Numbered from the stretch's first letter, positions 1 through 7,265 are shown. The stretch is 23,496 nucleotides of DNA from AEGEAN-183 sp964614345 (GCA_964614345.1 CAZTLP010000020.1:1-23496), one strand, 5' to 3'. Translations and numbers: made by a program. Notes: a model not told the origin generated them from the letters alone.

Positions 1-59
1 TCGAACCTACGACCAAAAGATTAAGAGTCTTCTGCTCTACCAAACTGAGCTAAGGAGGC
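1..59 (-). tRNA. tRNA-Lys (anticodon CTT), 3' end cut by window edge
   Basis: On the minus strand a cloverleaf can be folded: acceptor 5' strand GCCTCCT (59-53), D stem GCTC/GAGC around an AGTTTGGTA loop, anticodon stem GAAGA/TCTTT around the loop CTCTTAA, then a T stem beginning GTAGG followed by TTCGA. The anticodon CTT lies at 25-23, so the tRNA reads the lysine codon AAG. The 3' half of the T arm, the acceptor 3' strand and any CCA lie outside the window. The 5' end is only 12 nt past the stop of the upstream minus-strand gene, so it may be co-transcribed with it or use a promoter inside that gene. Confidence 0.9.
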
Positions 60-71
60 ACCGAGACTTTT

Positions 72-533
72 TTATTTTTCTAAAGGATCTAAGCGAAGAA
101 TTTGCCTCTTTGGAGGAAAACCCATCATAATCTTTACCGGAAGACGTAAGGGGAACCCACGCTCAACCATTTCAAATTCGTCTCCCTCTGCAATTGACAC
201 TGCTACATAATCCTTAATTTCCCCATTAATTGTAGCTTTTACATTGGGATTTTTAATTGCTTCTTTGTACCACCCTCTAGGCCAATGATGAGCAGAAACA
301 TAGATCTTCCCATCGGTACTAGTAAATCGAGCAAGCATTCGATCAGAAGACTGACCCTTGTCATCGGTTGTTGTAATGACAATCATTGGTATGCCACAGT
401 CTTGGCCAAAGTCGGAACATCCTCCTTCGTCTTCAAATGAAGGTTGGTTATAACCAAGAAGTACTGTTTCGAATAAGAAAACAAGAACTATATAAACCAA
501 ACCTAAAACACCTAACCACTTAAAAACTTTCAT
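72..533 (-). CDS. membrane-anchored DDN/FDOR-like (nitroreductase/deazaflavin-type) protein
   Basis: 153 residues. Residues about 5-27 form one hydrophobic segment (signal anchor) with a short basic N-terminus. The rest resembles the split-barrel DUF385/DDN family of F420- or flavin-dependent oxidoreductases: a strand IVITTTDDKGQ where family members have a TTxGRKSG-type motif, then KIYVSAHHWPRGWYK and a NPNVKATI stretch matching the usual 'WYxNLxxNPxV' block. Family members reduce quinones or nitro compounds in actinobacteria using F420. Gammaproteobacteria generally do not make F420, so the cofactor here is uncertain and could be FMN or haem. GAGGG just upstream of the ATG is a good ribosome binding site. 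The gene is divergent from the dehydrogenase at 593 and is followed by tRNA-Lys. The family call is from motif pattern only. Confidence 0.6.
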   Translation of the reverse strand: MKVFKWLGVLGLVYIVLVFLFETVLLGYNQPSFEDEGGCSDFGQDCGIPMIVITTTDDKGQSSDRMLARFTSTDGKIYVSAHHWPRGWYKEAIKNPNVKATINGEIKDYVAVSIAEGDEFEMVERGFPLRLPVKIMMGFPPKRQILRLDPLEK

Positions 534-562
534 CAGTCAACCCTCTATCTTTAATAAAATGT

Positions 563-568
563 ATTATA
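563..568 (-). promoter_or_regulatory. putative -10 box for the DDN-like gene
   Basis: A perfect TATAAT reads on the minus strand 29 nt before the ATG at 533. It lies in the 59-nt divergent gap between two genes. No convincing -35 is present at 16-18 nt spacing, so this is a suggestion only. Confidence 0.35.
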
Positions 569-592
569 TGTGAAACTTAAATTTAGAGTTAC

Positions 593-1810
593 ATGAACTT
601 AGAGCAAACAGATAGGGTAAAAGACCTAGTCGTTCAGGTTTCTAAATTTATGGACGATCATATTTGGCCAGCAGAAGAAATCTATGCCTCGCAAATGACT
701 TCTTTTCGAGAAGAAGGAAATCCATGGAGGGTACCACCAATAATTGAAGAGTTAAAAACCAAAGCAAAAGCTCAAGGGCTTTGGAATTTCTTCTTGCCTG
801 AGAGCCGAAATGGGTTTGGTTTAACTAACCTTGAATACGCACCATTGGCAGAAATAATGGGCCAGATTGGTTTTGCATCTGAGGTATTTAATTGCTCTGC
901 ACCTGATAGTGGAAACATGGAGGTTTTAGATAAATACGGTTCCAAAGAGCAACAAGAACAGTGGCTTACACCTCTTTTAGAAGGAGAAATAAGATCAGCA
1001 TTTGCCATGACTGAACCTGGTGTTGCTTCATCCGATGCAACAAATATATGCAGTACTATTGAAGCGGATGGAGATGATTACGTGATCAATGGAGAGAAAT
1101 GGTGGACTTCAGGCTTTGGTAACCCAAAATGTAAGGTGATGATCTTTATGGGAGTTACTAATCCTGATAACCCTAAGCACCAAAGACAATCTCAAATATT
1201 AGTACCCACTGATGCAGCAGGGATAAACTTAGAAAGAATGTTAACAGTGTATGGTGTAGATCATGCTCCGGGGGGTCATGCACATTTAACCTTCAAGGAT
1301 GTTAGGGTTCCTAAAGAAAATTTAATCCTTGGAGAAGGTCGAGGATTTGAAATAGCACAAGGAAGATTGGGACCTGGAAGAATTCATCATTGTATGAGAA
1401 TGATTGGTCAAGCAGAAAGGGCTCTAGAATTACTGTGCAAAAGATCCACTTCTAGAATTGCTTTTGGTAAACCTTTAGCTGAATTAGGAGGAAATCATGA
1501 CATTATTGCTGACTGCAGAACAGAGATTGAAATGTGCAGACTGTTAACCTTAAAGGCAGCTTATATGATGGACAAAGTTGGTAATAAAATTGCCAGAAGT
1601 GAAATAGCCCAGATAAAAGTAGCGGTTCCTAACATGGTAGTAAGAGTTATAGATAAAGCTATACAAATTCATGGAGGAGCAGGAGTTTCACAAGATACTC
1701 CTCTCGCTGGTCTTTATACTTCAACCCGTTTTTTAAGAATAGGCGACGGTCCTGATGAAGTTCATAGACGTGCTATAGCAAGAGCAGAGCTAGGAAAATA
1801 TGACGCTTAA
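593..1810 (+). CDS. ACAD10/11-type acyl-CoA dehydrogenase (LvaC-like)
   Basis: 405 residues, full ACAD length. The N-terminal helical domain contains VPPIIEELK and GLWNFFLPE, hallmarks of the ACAD10/11 subgroup. The middle beta domain has the flavin/substrate segment AFAMTEPGVASSDATN and then EKWWTSG. The C-terminal helical domain has GRIHHCMRMIG, FGKPL and IQIHGGAGV. The position of the MCAD catalytic Glu (EGT motif) reads GDGPDEVH, giving Asp385 with a downstream Glu389, as in ACAD10/11-like enzymes. These enzymes act with an APH-fold kinase in 4-hydroxyacyl-CoA breakdown (mammalian ACAD10/11; Pseudomonas LvaC), removing phosphate from a 4-phosphoacyl-CoA. A matching kinase is at 11964-12989 but is not adjacent. 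A plain FAD acyl-CoA dehydrogenase role remains possible. The ribosome binding site is weak. The gene ends 12 nt from the convergent DUF3501 gene. Confidence 0.85.
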   Translation: MNLEQTDRVKDLVVQVSKFMDDHIWPAEEIYASQMTSFREEGNPWRVPPIIEELKTKAKAQGLWNFFLPESRNGFGLTNLEYAPLAEIMGQIGFASEVFNCSAPDSGNMEVLDKYGSKEQQEQWLTPLLEGEIRSAFAMTEPGVASSDATNICSTIEADGDDYVINGEKWWTSGFGNPKCKVMIFMGVTNPDNPKHQRQSQILVPTDAAGINLERMLTVYGVDHAPGGHAHLTFKDVRVPKENLILGEGRGFEIAQGRLGPGRIHHCMRMIGQAERALELLCKRSTSRIAFGKPLAELGGNHDIIADCRTEIEMCRLLTLKAAYMMDKVGNKIARSEIAQIKVAVPNMVVRVIDKAIQIHGGAGVSQDTPLAGLYTSTRFLRIGDGPDEVHRRAIARAELGKYDA

Positions 1811-1822
1811 CTGCGTAACCAA

Positions 1823-2407
1823 TTAACTTAAGTCTTCAGCTAGAGCACTTGAGGTTACAATAGGAATTTCTTGTGTTCTGATGTTGTAATTAGGGTGTTC
1901 AATTCCTGCAAATAAAGTAATACCCGATTTTAAATCTTTTACCATAAGGTCAGTTAATTCGAAGCGAAGAAAATGAACAGCAGAGGTTTTTTCTTCTGTA
2001 CTTCTTTCTAAATCTTCATCTGCTTCAGCAAAAGTCCTCTCATTTTCTCCAACCTGAAGCCAAACTCTTCTTTCAATTGCTACCAGCTGGGCTAACCTTT
2101 CTTTTCGTATTGTTTCATCAGGAAATTCAATCATCATAGTTGCTTTCAGATTAGTACCATCTGGTATAAGGGGGTTATATGTAGCTAATTCTTCTTCTAT
2201 CCCATCTGCTTCAAATATCTTTTCTATTCTTAACATCTCTTGGATTTGATATCTGATAGTATCTGTGTTCTCAAAAAGTAAGGTTACATTGTTACCAATC
2301 TGTATTTTTCTATTCTTTTTGATGGCTAAGACTTTTTTTCTTAGAACTTCTCGTGTTGAGTTATATTCTTCTAGACTTAGCAAGTCAGATTTTTCTAATT
2401 TATTCAT
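1823..2407 (-). CDS. DUF3501 family protein
   Basis: 194 residues, soluble, no signal peptide. Recognised by the start KLEKSDLLSLEEY, the block VTLLFENTDTIRYQIQEMLR, the 'YNPLIPDG..LKATMMIEFPDE' region and the C-terminal LTDLMVKDLK. The molecular function of DUF3501 is unknown. It is repeatedly found beside rubrerythrin and an Fe-S/CCG-domain protein in proteobacteria, as here. Its ATG overlaps the stop of the Fe-S gene by 4 nt (ATGA), so translation is coupled and the two products are probably made in similar amounts. A role in peroxide defence or a linked electron-transfer complex is an inference from context. Confidence 0.85.
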   Translation of the reverse strand: MNKLEKSDLLSLEEYNSTREVLRKKVLAIKKNRKIQIGNNVTLLFENTDTIRYQIQEMLRIEKIFEADGIEEELATYNPLIPDGTNLKATMMIEFPDETIRKERLAQLVAIERRVWLQVGENERTFAEADEDLERSTEEKTSAVHFLRFELTDLMVKDLKSGITLFAGIEHPNYNIRTQEIPIVTSSALAEDLS

Positions 2408-3747
2408 ATTTCATAAGCTTTTCTTAATAAAGAAATAGGGTGAGCGTTTTCAATTTCTTCTTTTGAAGCATGCTCTATTTGTTCCCCTGCAAGTGGACAA
2501 TCGCTAGTTAGATGATCTGCTTCTGAAGAGCTTACTTTCTTAACGATCGGTTCAACAATTTTCATTGAATTTTCGTGAGTTTCTTTTTTCACAGCATAGG
2601 TTCCATCGTGTCCAGAGCACCTCTCGATAGTTTCCACTTTTGTTTCAGGAATCATTTCTAGAACGTCTCTGGTTTTGGGACCTATATTCTGTACTCGTTG
2701 GTGGCATGCTACTTGATAAGCTATTTTTCCCAATGATGATTTAAAATCTTTTTGCAACTCTCCTTCAGCTTCTCTCAAAGAAAGGTATTCAAATGGGTCG
2801 TAGATATGATCTTTTATAGTTATCAGGTCTTTATCGTCTGAAAATAGTAAAGGAAGTTCCTGTTTGAACATCAATACACAAGAGGGTACCAACGAAATTA
2901 TGTCATAGCCTTCTTTTATTTCATCTAACAGTAAGGGCATGTTGTGTTCTTTAAGTGACTCTACTGACTTCAAATCCCCTAAATCTAATTTAGGCATTCC
3001 ACAACAACTTTCATCAGCAATAAGTTTTACTGCTACTTTGTTGTGTTCTAGAACTTTTATTAAGTCTTCTGCTATTGAAGGTTTATTATTTCGACAATAA
3101 CAGCCAACAAAGATAGCAACTTTACCGGTGGTTTTCCCCGCGGGCTGTATTTTTATAGTCTCTTTAGGGTCATACTGAAGGACACTTTTCTCAAATTTAG
3201 GAAGGGGTGCTTCAGGATGAATCCCTGTTAATCCTGAAGTAGTATTCCTTAAAAACTTATTATTAGAGAATTGTTTATAAGTGATGTCTACTAGAGGAAG
3301 CTTAAGGGATTTACCTAAGGTGTCAGTAGAAGTGAGTACCTTATCTCTCGTCCTTTTTAAAAGACTTTTCTTTTTATTCTCATAAGAAATTGCTTTACCT
3401 CTCAACATGAGATGAGGAAAGTCAATTGCCCAAGGGTGAGGGGGAACGTAAGGGCACTTAGTTTGGTAGCAGAGATCACACAGGTAACATTCATCAACGA
3501 CCTTATCGAAATCGTCTTTTTCCACTCCGTCTACCTCAAGAGTTTTAGATTCATCAACTAGATCAAATAAAGTGGGAAAGGATTCGCATAAACTGACACA
3601 ACGTCGACAGGTATGGCAAACATCAAAGATTCTTTCAGCCTCATTATAAAAATTATCTTGATTAAGAAATTCCTGTTCTTTCCATTTAACAGGATGCCGT
3701 GTTGGAGCCTCTAGGCCTCCTTCTTTGTCTTTAAATATGTCAGTCAT
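2404..3747 (-). CDS. (Fe-S)-binding, CCG-domain protein (GlpC/HdrB-like)
   Basis: 447 residues. Two ferredoxin-type 4Fe-4S motifs lie near the N-terminus: Cys44, Cys47, Cys50, Cys54 and Cys87, Cys90, Cys93, Cys98. These are followed by two cysteine-rich (CCG) domains. The first has VGCYCRN and ESCCGMP. The second is degenerate, with ACHQRVQ and CSGHDG in place of a canonical CCG. This layout is that of GlpC and the heterodisulfide reductase HdrB/D family, which pass electrons between iron-sulfur clusters and quinone or disulfide partners. No membrane segment is seen. The gene lies between rubrerythrin and DUF3501, so it may be the reductant path for rubrerythrin (inference). The start is supported by the conserved EAPTRHP near residue 13. 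There is no Shine-Dalgarno; the T-run of a terminator ends 5 nt before the ATG. Confidence 0.88.
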   Translation of the reverse strand: MTDIFKDKEGGLEAPTRHPVKWKEQEFLNQDNFYNEAERIFDVCHTCRRCVSLCESFPTLFDLVDESKTLEVDGVEKDDFDKVVDECYLCDLCYQTKCPYVPPHPWAIDFPHLMLRGKAISYENKKKSLLKRTRDKVLTSTDTLGKSLKLPLVDITYKQFSNNKFLRNTTSGLTGIHPEAPLPKFEKSVLQYDPKETIKIQPAGKTTGKVAIFVGCYCRNNKPSIAEDLIKVLEHNKVAVKLIADESCCGMPKLDLGDLKSVESLKEHNMPLLLDEIKEGYDIISLVPSCVLMFKQELPLLFSDDKDLITIKDHIYDPFEYLSLREAEGELQKDFKSSLGKIAYQVACHQRVQNIGPKTRDVLEMIPETKVETIERCSGHDGTYAVKKETHENSMKIVEPIVKKVSSSEADHLTSDCPLAGEQIEHASKEEIENAHPISLLRKAYEI

Positions 3748-3752
3748 TATTC

Positions 3753-3781
3753 AAAAAAAGGGACACTGCTTAGAGTGCCCC
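3753..3781 (-). terminator. rho-independent terminator/attenuator after rubrerythrin
   Basis: On the minus strand, GGGGCACT (3781-3774), loop CTAAGC, then AGTGTCCC (3767-3760) form an 8-bp stem with one G-U pair, followed by seven T (3759-3753). It sits 19 nt after the rubrerythrin stop and directly before the Fe-S protein ATG. Downstream transcription therefore probably depends on partial read-through. Confidence 0.88.
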
Positions 3782-3800
3782 TAAATTAAAAATGTTGGTT

Positions 3801-4220
3801 TTAACCAAGCTCTTCTAGTGCTTTGGTAAATCTATTTGCATGAGATCTTTCAGCTTTAGCTAATGTTTCGAACCAATCAGCTATTTCATCAAAACCTTCA
3901 TCACGTGCAGTTTTAGCCATACCAGGATACATGTCTGTATATTCATGTGTCTCCCCAGCTACTGCAGCTGCTAAGTTGAGTTTAGTTTCACCAATAGGCT
4001 TTCCAGTGGCTGGATCACCAGTTTCTTCTAGATATTCAAGATGCCCATGAGCGTGGCCTGTTTCACCTTCAGCAGTTGAGCGGAAAACAGCAGCAACGTC
4101 ATTATGGCCTTCAATATCAGCTTTGGCAGCGAAATAGAGATACCTTCTGTTTGCTTGAGACTCTCCAGCAAAGGCATCTTTTAAGTTTTGTTCTGTATCT
4201 GATCCTTTTAAATCTGACAT
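3801..4220 (-). CDS. rubrerythrin (diiron domain only)
   Basis: 139 residues. The four-helix diiron ferritin-like fold is indicated by all expected ligands: Glu20 (AGESQANRRY), Glu53 and His56 (EGETGH), Glu90 and Glu93 (AGETHEY), Glu124 and His127 (AERSHANRF). The C-terminal rubredoxin domain of classical rubrerythrins is absent, so electrons must come from a separate protein; the adjacent Fe-S/CCG protein is a candidate. Known rubrerythrins reduce hydrogen peroxide to water in the cytoplasm. A strong ribosome binding site (GGGAGAAAGGA) abuts the ATG. It is the first gene of a minus-strand trio with Fe-S protein and DUF3501, but a terminator separates it from them, so it is likely made in excess. 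Confidence 0.93.
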   Translation of the reverse strand: MSDLKGSDTEQNLKDAFAGESQANRRYLYFAAKADIEGHNDVAAVFRSTAEGETGHAHGHLEYLEETGDPATGKPIGETKLNLAAAVAGETHEYTDMYPGMAKTARDEGFDEIADWFETLAKAERSHANRFTKALEELG

Positions 4221-4256
4221 TCCTTTCTCCCTTTAAAGTTAAAGATTAAAAATTAG

Positions 4257-4268
4257 AATTCGCGAATT
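4257..4268. repeat. perfect 12-bp palindrome AATTCGCGAATT
   Basis: Perfect inverted repeat centred about 42 nt upstream of the rubrerythrin ATG, in the place where a regulator binding near the promoter would sit. The CGCG core stands out in AT-rich surroundings. The binding protein, if any, is unknown. Confidence 0.4.
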
Positions 4269-4404
4269 TTACAGGTATTTAGCTGACAATACTATGTAGC
4301 AAACCATTGAAAAAAGCGAAGTAATATAAAGTGTAGCTTCAATCATGGAGTGGACTTTACATCAAAAATTAGCCTAGTAAGTCCATTGAAATTGAGTATG
4401 AGAT

Positions 4405-4419
4405 TGATAGTGATTCTCA
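4405..4419. promoter_or_regulatory. Fur-box-like sequence
   Basis: TGATAGTGATTCTCA matches 12 of the 14 defined positions of the 7-1-7 Fur consensus (TGATAATnATTATCA). It lies 58 nt upstream of coaD and 185 nt upstream of rubrerythrin. The iron-using rubrerythrin is the more logical target, but distance favours coaD or an unseen minus-strand transcript start. Confidence 0.5.
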
Positions 4420-4477
4420 ATCAGATTCTTTTTTTTAGAAAATATGGGAGAATGCGATTAGTAACAGGAGCTAACAA

Positions 4478-4957
4478 ATGAAGAAAGCTTTATACCCAGG
4501 TACTTTTGACCCTATCACTTTAGGTCACATAGATATAATAGAACGTGCTTTACATTTATTCGATGAGGTAACCATTGCGATAGCTACAAGTGAAGCAAAG
4601 ACACCCCTCTTTTCTTTAGAAGAAAGAATTGATCAGATTGAGACAATCTTTAAAGGCAATAAAAATGTTAGGGCTATAGGGTTTACTGGACTGGTAGTTG
4701 ATCTAGCTAAAGAAGAAGATACCAATGTACTTATAAGAGGATTAAGAGCTGTTTCTGATTTTGAATATGAATTCCAGTTAGCAAATATGAACCGTGCAAT
4801 GTCCCCTGATATAGAAAGTGTGTTCCTTACACCAAAGGCTAAATTTTCATTCTTGTCATCTACTCTGGTAAGAGAAATTGCTTCAATGGGCGGTCAACTG
4901 TCTGCTTTTGTTGACCCTACAGTTGAAGAGGCTTTAAAAAAACGCTTTAAAGACTAA
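4478..4957 (+). CDS. coaD: phosphopantetheine adenylyltransferase
   Basis: 159 residues, the normal bacterial length. It joins ATP and 4'-phosphopantetheine to give dephospho-CoA, the penultimate step of coenzyme A synthesis, in the cytoplasm. The nucleotidyltransferase signature is at the N-terminus: YPGTFDPITLGH with the TxGH motif (Thr14-His17). Further hallmarks are LIRGLRAVSDFEYE, LANMNR and the C-terminal FLSSTLVREIA. A clear ribosome binding site AGGAG lies 7 nt before the ATG. The gene converges on mutM with a single base between the two stop codons, a pairing also seen in other gammaproteobacteria where coaD and mutM are neighbours. Confidence 0.97.
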   Translation: MKKALYPGTFDPITLGHIDIIERALHLFDEVTIAIATSEAKTPLFSLEERIDQIETIFKGNKNVRAIGFTGLVVDLAKEEDTNVLIRGLRAVSDFEYEFQLANMNRAMSPDIESVFLTPKAKFSFLSSTLVREIASMGGQLSAFVDPTVEEALKKRFKD

Positions 4958-4958
4958 T

Positions 4959-5771
4959 TTAGCTCTGACACTTAGGGCAATAAACACTACTTCTTTGAGC
5001 TAGTCGTATTTCCTTTAATAGGGAAGGGCAATTCTTACAGGCCTTTCCAGCTCTACCGTAAACCATTAATTCAGTCTTAAAATATCCTGGCTTATTATTA
5101 CTTCTAATAAAGTCTCTTAAAGTTGTACCGCCTTTATTAATAGATTTTCTTAGTACTGAGACTATCTCCATAGATAGTGCTTCATATTGATTTAAAGATA
5201 TCTTTCCTGCTTGTCTAGTGGGTCTAATTTTAGCTTTAAAGAGTGCTTCATTGGCATAGATATTGCCTACTCCTACCACCACTTTAGAATTCATGATGAA
5301 ATTTTTGACGGGTGTTTTTCGCTTTCGTGAAGTTTCAAATAAATATTTACCATTAAATATATTTCCCAGGGGCTCTGGTCCCAAGTTTTTCAATAAAAAG
5401 TGATTATTAGGATCGTCAGTCCATAAAAAGCAACCGAAACGCCTTGGGTCACAATATCTAAGAATAGAATTATCTTCGAAGACTAAATCTATATGATCGT
5501 GTTTTTTTATATCATCGTATTCGGCAATCCTAAGACTTCCTGACATACCCAAATGTATGATTAAGAACTCATTAGAGCATTCAAGTAATAAATACTTCCC
5601 TCGCCTCTTAATGTCTGAAAATTTATTATTTGTTAACTTATTTATAAGTAAATCTACTGGTACAGCCCACCTTAAAGAAGGCTGCCTAACATTAATGGAT
5701 AAGATTTTTTTATCTAAAATGTGAGTTTCAATACCCCGAAGAGTTGTTTCAACTTCAGGTAACTCAGGCAT
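4959..5771 (-). CDS. mutM: formamidopyrimidine-DNA glycosylase
   Basis: 270 residues. It excises 8-oxoguanine and formamidopyrimidines and nicks the abasic site. After the initiator Met, Pro2 and Glu3 of MPELPEVE are the catalytic nucleophile and acid. RRGKYLL carries the conserved lysine (Lys59 here), IIHLGMSGSL and DPRRFG follow, then GVGNIYANEALF and GGTTLRDF of the helix-two-turn-helix. The C-terminal zinc finger has Cys245, Cys248, Cys265, Cys268 with the DNA-contacting Arg260. The start at 5771 is fixed by the invariant N-terminus. A longer reading frame running back through the N gap into tolC is an artefact. The base before the ATG is the last known one before the gap, so its promoter and ribosome binding site are unseen. 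Confidence 0.97.
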   Translation of the reverse strand: MPELPEVETTLRGIETHILDKKILSINVRQPSLRWAVPVDLLINKLTNNKFSDIKRRGKYLLLECSNEFLIIHLGMSGSLRIAEYDDIKKHDHIDLVFEDNSILRYCDPRRFGCFLWTDDPNNHFLLKNLGPEPLGNIFNGKYLFETSRKRKTPVKNFIMNSKVVVGVGNIYANEALFKAKIRPTRQAGKISLNQYEALSMEIVSVLRKSINKGGTTLRDFIRSNNKPGYFKTELMVYGRAGKACKNCPSLLKEIRLAQRSSVYCPKCQS

Positions 5772-5772
5772 A

Positions 5773-5872
5773 NNNNNNNNNNNNNNNNNNNNNNNNNNNN
5801 NNNNNNNNNNNNNNNNNNNNNNNNNNNNNNNNNNNNNNNNNNNNNNNNNNNNNNNNNNNNNNNNNNNNNNNN
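5773..5872. other. 100-N assembly gap between tolC and mutM
   Basis: Exactly 100 N, the conventional placeholder for a gap of unknown length. It removes the tolC C-terminus and the mutM upstream region; further genes could lie here. Confidence 0.98.
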
Positions 5873-7137
5873 ACTGAGATGACGTAATCATAACGTGACT
5901 TAGCATAATCTCTCTGAGCTGCATAAAGTCCTCTCTCTGATTGTAGTAAATCCACTACATTTCTAGTACCTACCTCAAATCCAATTTGGGTTGCTTCCAA
6001 AGCTGAATTTGCTGATTTAAGTGCCTGTCTTCTCGCTGTTACATTGGCCGATTGAGTTTGCACATTGAAATGATTGGATCTAACTTCTCTAATGACTGAC
6101 CTTTCAGTAAATAAAGTCTGTTCCTTAGTTCTGTCATATTGTGCATAGGCTTGTCTACGAGCTGAGCTAACTGCACCTCCAGAAAAAATAGGCATGCTTA
6201 TTTGAATCGCATACTGTCGGTTATCCGATTCTAATCCATATAATGGATTTTGAATAAAACCACCAAACTTGCCTTGATCACTAGTACTTCTGGTGACTCG
6301 ACCAACAATATCAATTTTAGGTAGATGAGCCGAACCACTTGCTCTTGCACTGCTTTTGGCAGCAGAGGTATTTAAGTGAGCAGCTTTAAGTTGGAAATTG
6401 TTAGCTAAACCAATTTTTACCCATTCTTCTCTATCTATTGGATCAGGAGGTGGGGTAGGGTAATCATCTTTTAAAGGGGATAACAACGGTAAGTCTCCAC
6501 CTATTATTGCTGAAAGCGCTTCTTTAGCAGAATCTAGTTGAGCTTCTCTTGTGATTCTTCCAACCACACTTAAGTCGTAAGCTGCTTGAGTATCTTGTAC
6601 TTCTGTAATAGACGCCAGTCCTACATCAAATCGCTTTTTTGCTTGGTCTCTTTGTCTGCCAATGGCCTCTACTTCAGCTTCAGCAGCATTTAAACTATCC
6701 ATCGCATAAAGCACATCGAAATAGTTAGTCGCTACTCGGATCATAGTTTGCTGTTGTTGGTAAGCAAACTCAGCTGTAGCACTCTGAGTCAAAGATTTTC
6801 CTTGTCTGAATTGAAACCACCTATCTAAACGGAACAGAGGTTGTTGGAGTGAACCTGTATAATTGTTCGAGTTATATTCATCCATTAAGGTTTCTTCTAA
6901 TCTGTACTCATTCCATCCTGTTGAACCAGAAATACTGAGCGAGGGTAATAGCCCCGCTCTTCCTTGCACTTTGTATTCTTTACCTGCTCTAAAGGAAGCC
7001 TCTGCAGCTTTAAATGTTGGATCGTTTATGAGTGCAAGTTCATAGATATCCTTTAAATCTTCAGCCCAAGTTTGAGATATAGATAACCCGACTATAGTGA
7101 AGATAACTAATAGTTTATGTAGTTTTGTTTTTATCAT
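5873..7137 (-). CDS. tolC: TolC-family outer membrane efflux protein, C-terminus lost in gap
   Basis: About 421 residues are present. Residues 1-25 are a signal peptide ending TWA before EDLKDIYE, and the mature start (DIYELALINDPTF) is typical of TolC. The family's internal duplication is visible: AGLLPSLSISGS with QPLFRLDRWFQF, and again SAHLPKIDIVGR with MPIFSGGAVSSA. It ends at the gap after RYDYVIS, where TolC proteins normally continue for several dozen residues. TolC trimers form the outer-membrane and periplasmic channel for type I secretion and RND or ABC efflux. No pump genes are adjacent, as for the stand-alone tolC of E. coli. GAGG lies upstream of the ATG. The gene is divergent from thiC; the gap hides whether it runs into mutM. 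Confidence 0.93.
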
Positions 7138-7154
7138 CTTTAAACCTCATTTAG

Positions 7155-7182
7155 TAGGTGTATTAGTCAAGTATAACACCTA
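7155..7182. repeat. inverted repeat upstream of tolC
   Basis: TAGGTGT (7155-7161) and ACACCTA (7176-7182) form perfect 7-bp arms with a 14-nt spacer, starting 17 nt upstream of the tolC ATG. It could be an operator or a leader hairpin; no regulator can be named. Confidence 0.4.
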
Positions 7183-7248
7183 ATAGTCTAATACCCAATT
7201 TTTTTGCTATTTATCCCTAAAACAACACTCTTTTAAGGTCTAGATAGA

Positions 7249-7254
7249 TATAAT
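7249..7254 (+). promoter_or_regulatory. putative thiC -10 box
   Basis: Perfect TATAAT on the plus strand, 122 nt before the thiC ATG. No good -35 is seen at 16-18 nt spacing. If used, it gives a leader longer than 110 nt, most of it in the gap, which is enough room for a TPP riboswitch. Confidence 0.4.
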
Positions 7255-7265
7255 ACATAGTCTAA

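Larger units (their letters stand above)
4221..4477. other. 257-nt divergent intergenic region, rubrerythrin/coaD
   Basis: An unusually long gap for this window. It holds a perfect 12-bp palindrome AATTCGCGAATT (4257-4268), 36 nt upstream of the rubrerythrin ATG, and a Fur-box-like 15-mer nearer coaD. It also contains a minus-strand 25-codon hydrophobic reading frame (4269-4346) without a ribosome binding site, which is not called as a gene. No convincing paired -35/-10 was found for either direction. Confidence 0.6.

Noticed and set aside
4269..4346. Minus-strand 25-residue hydrophobic reading frame upstream of rubrerythrin
   Set aside because: It looks like a single membrane helix but has no ribosome binding site, is very short, and AT-rich random frames readily give hydrophobic peptides. 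No conservation can be tested here.
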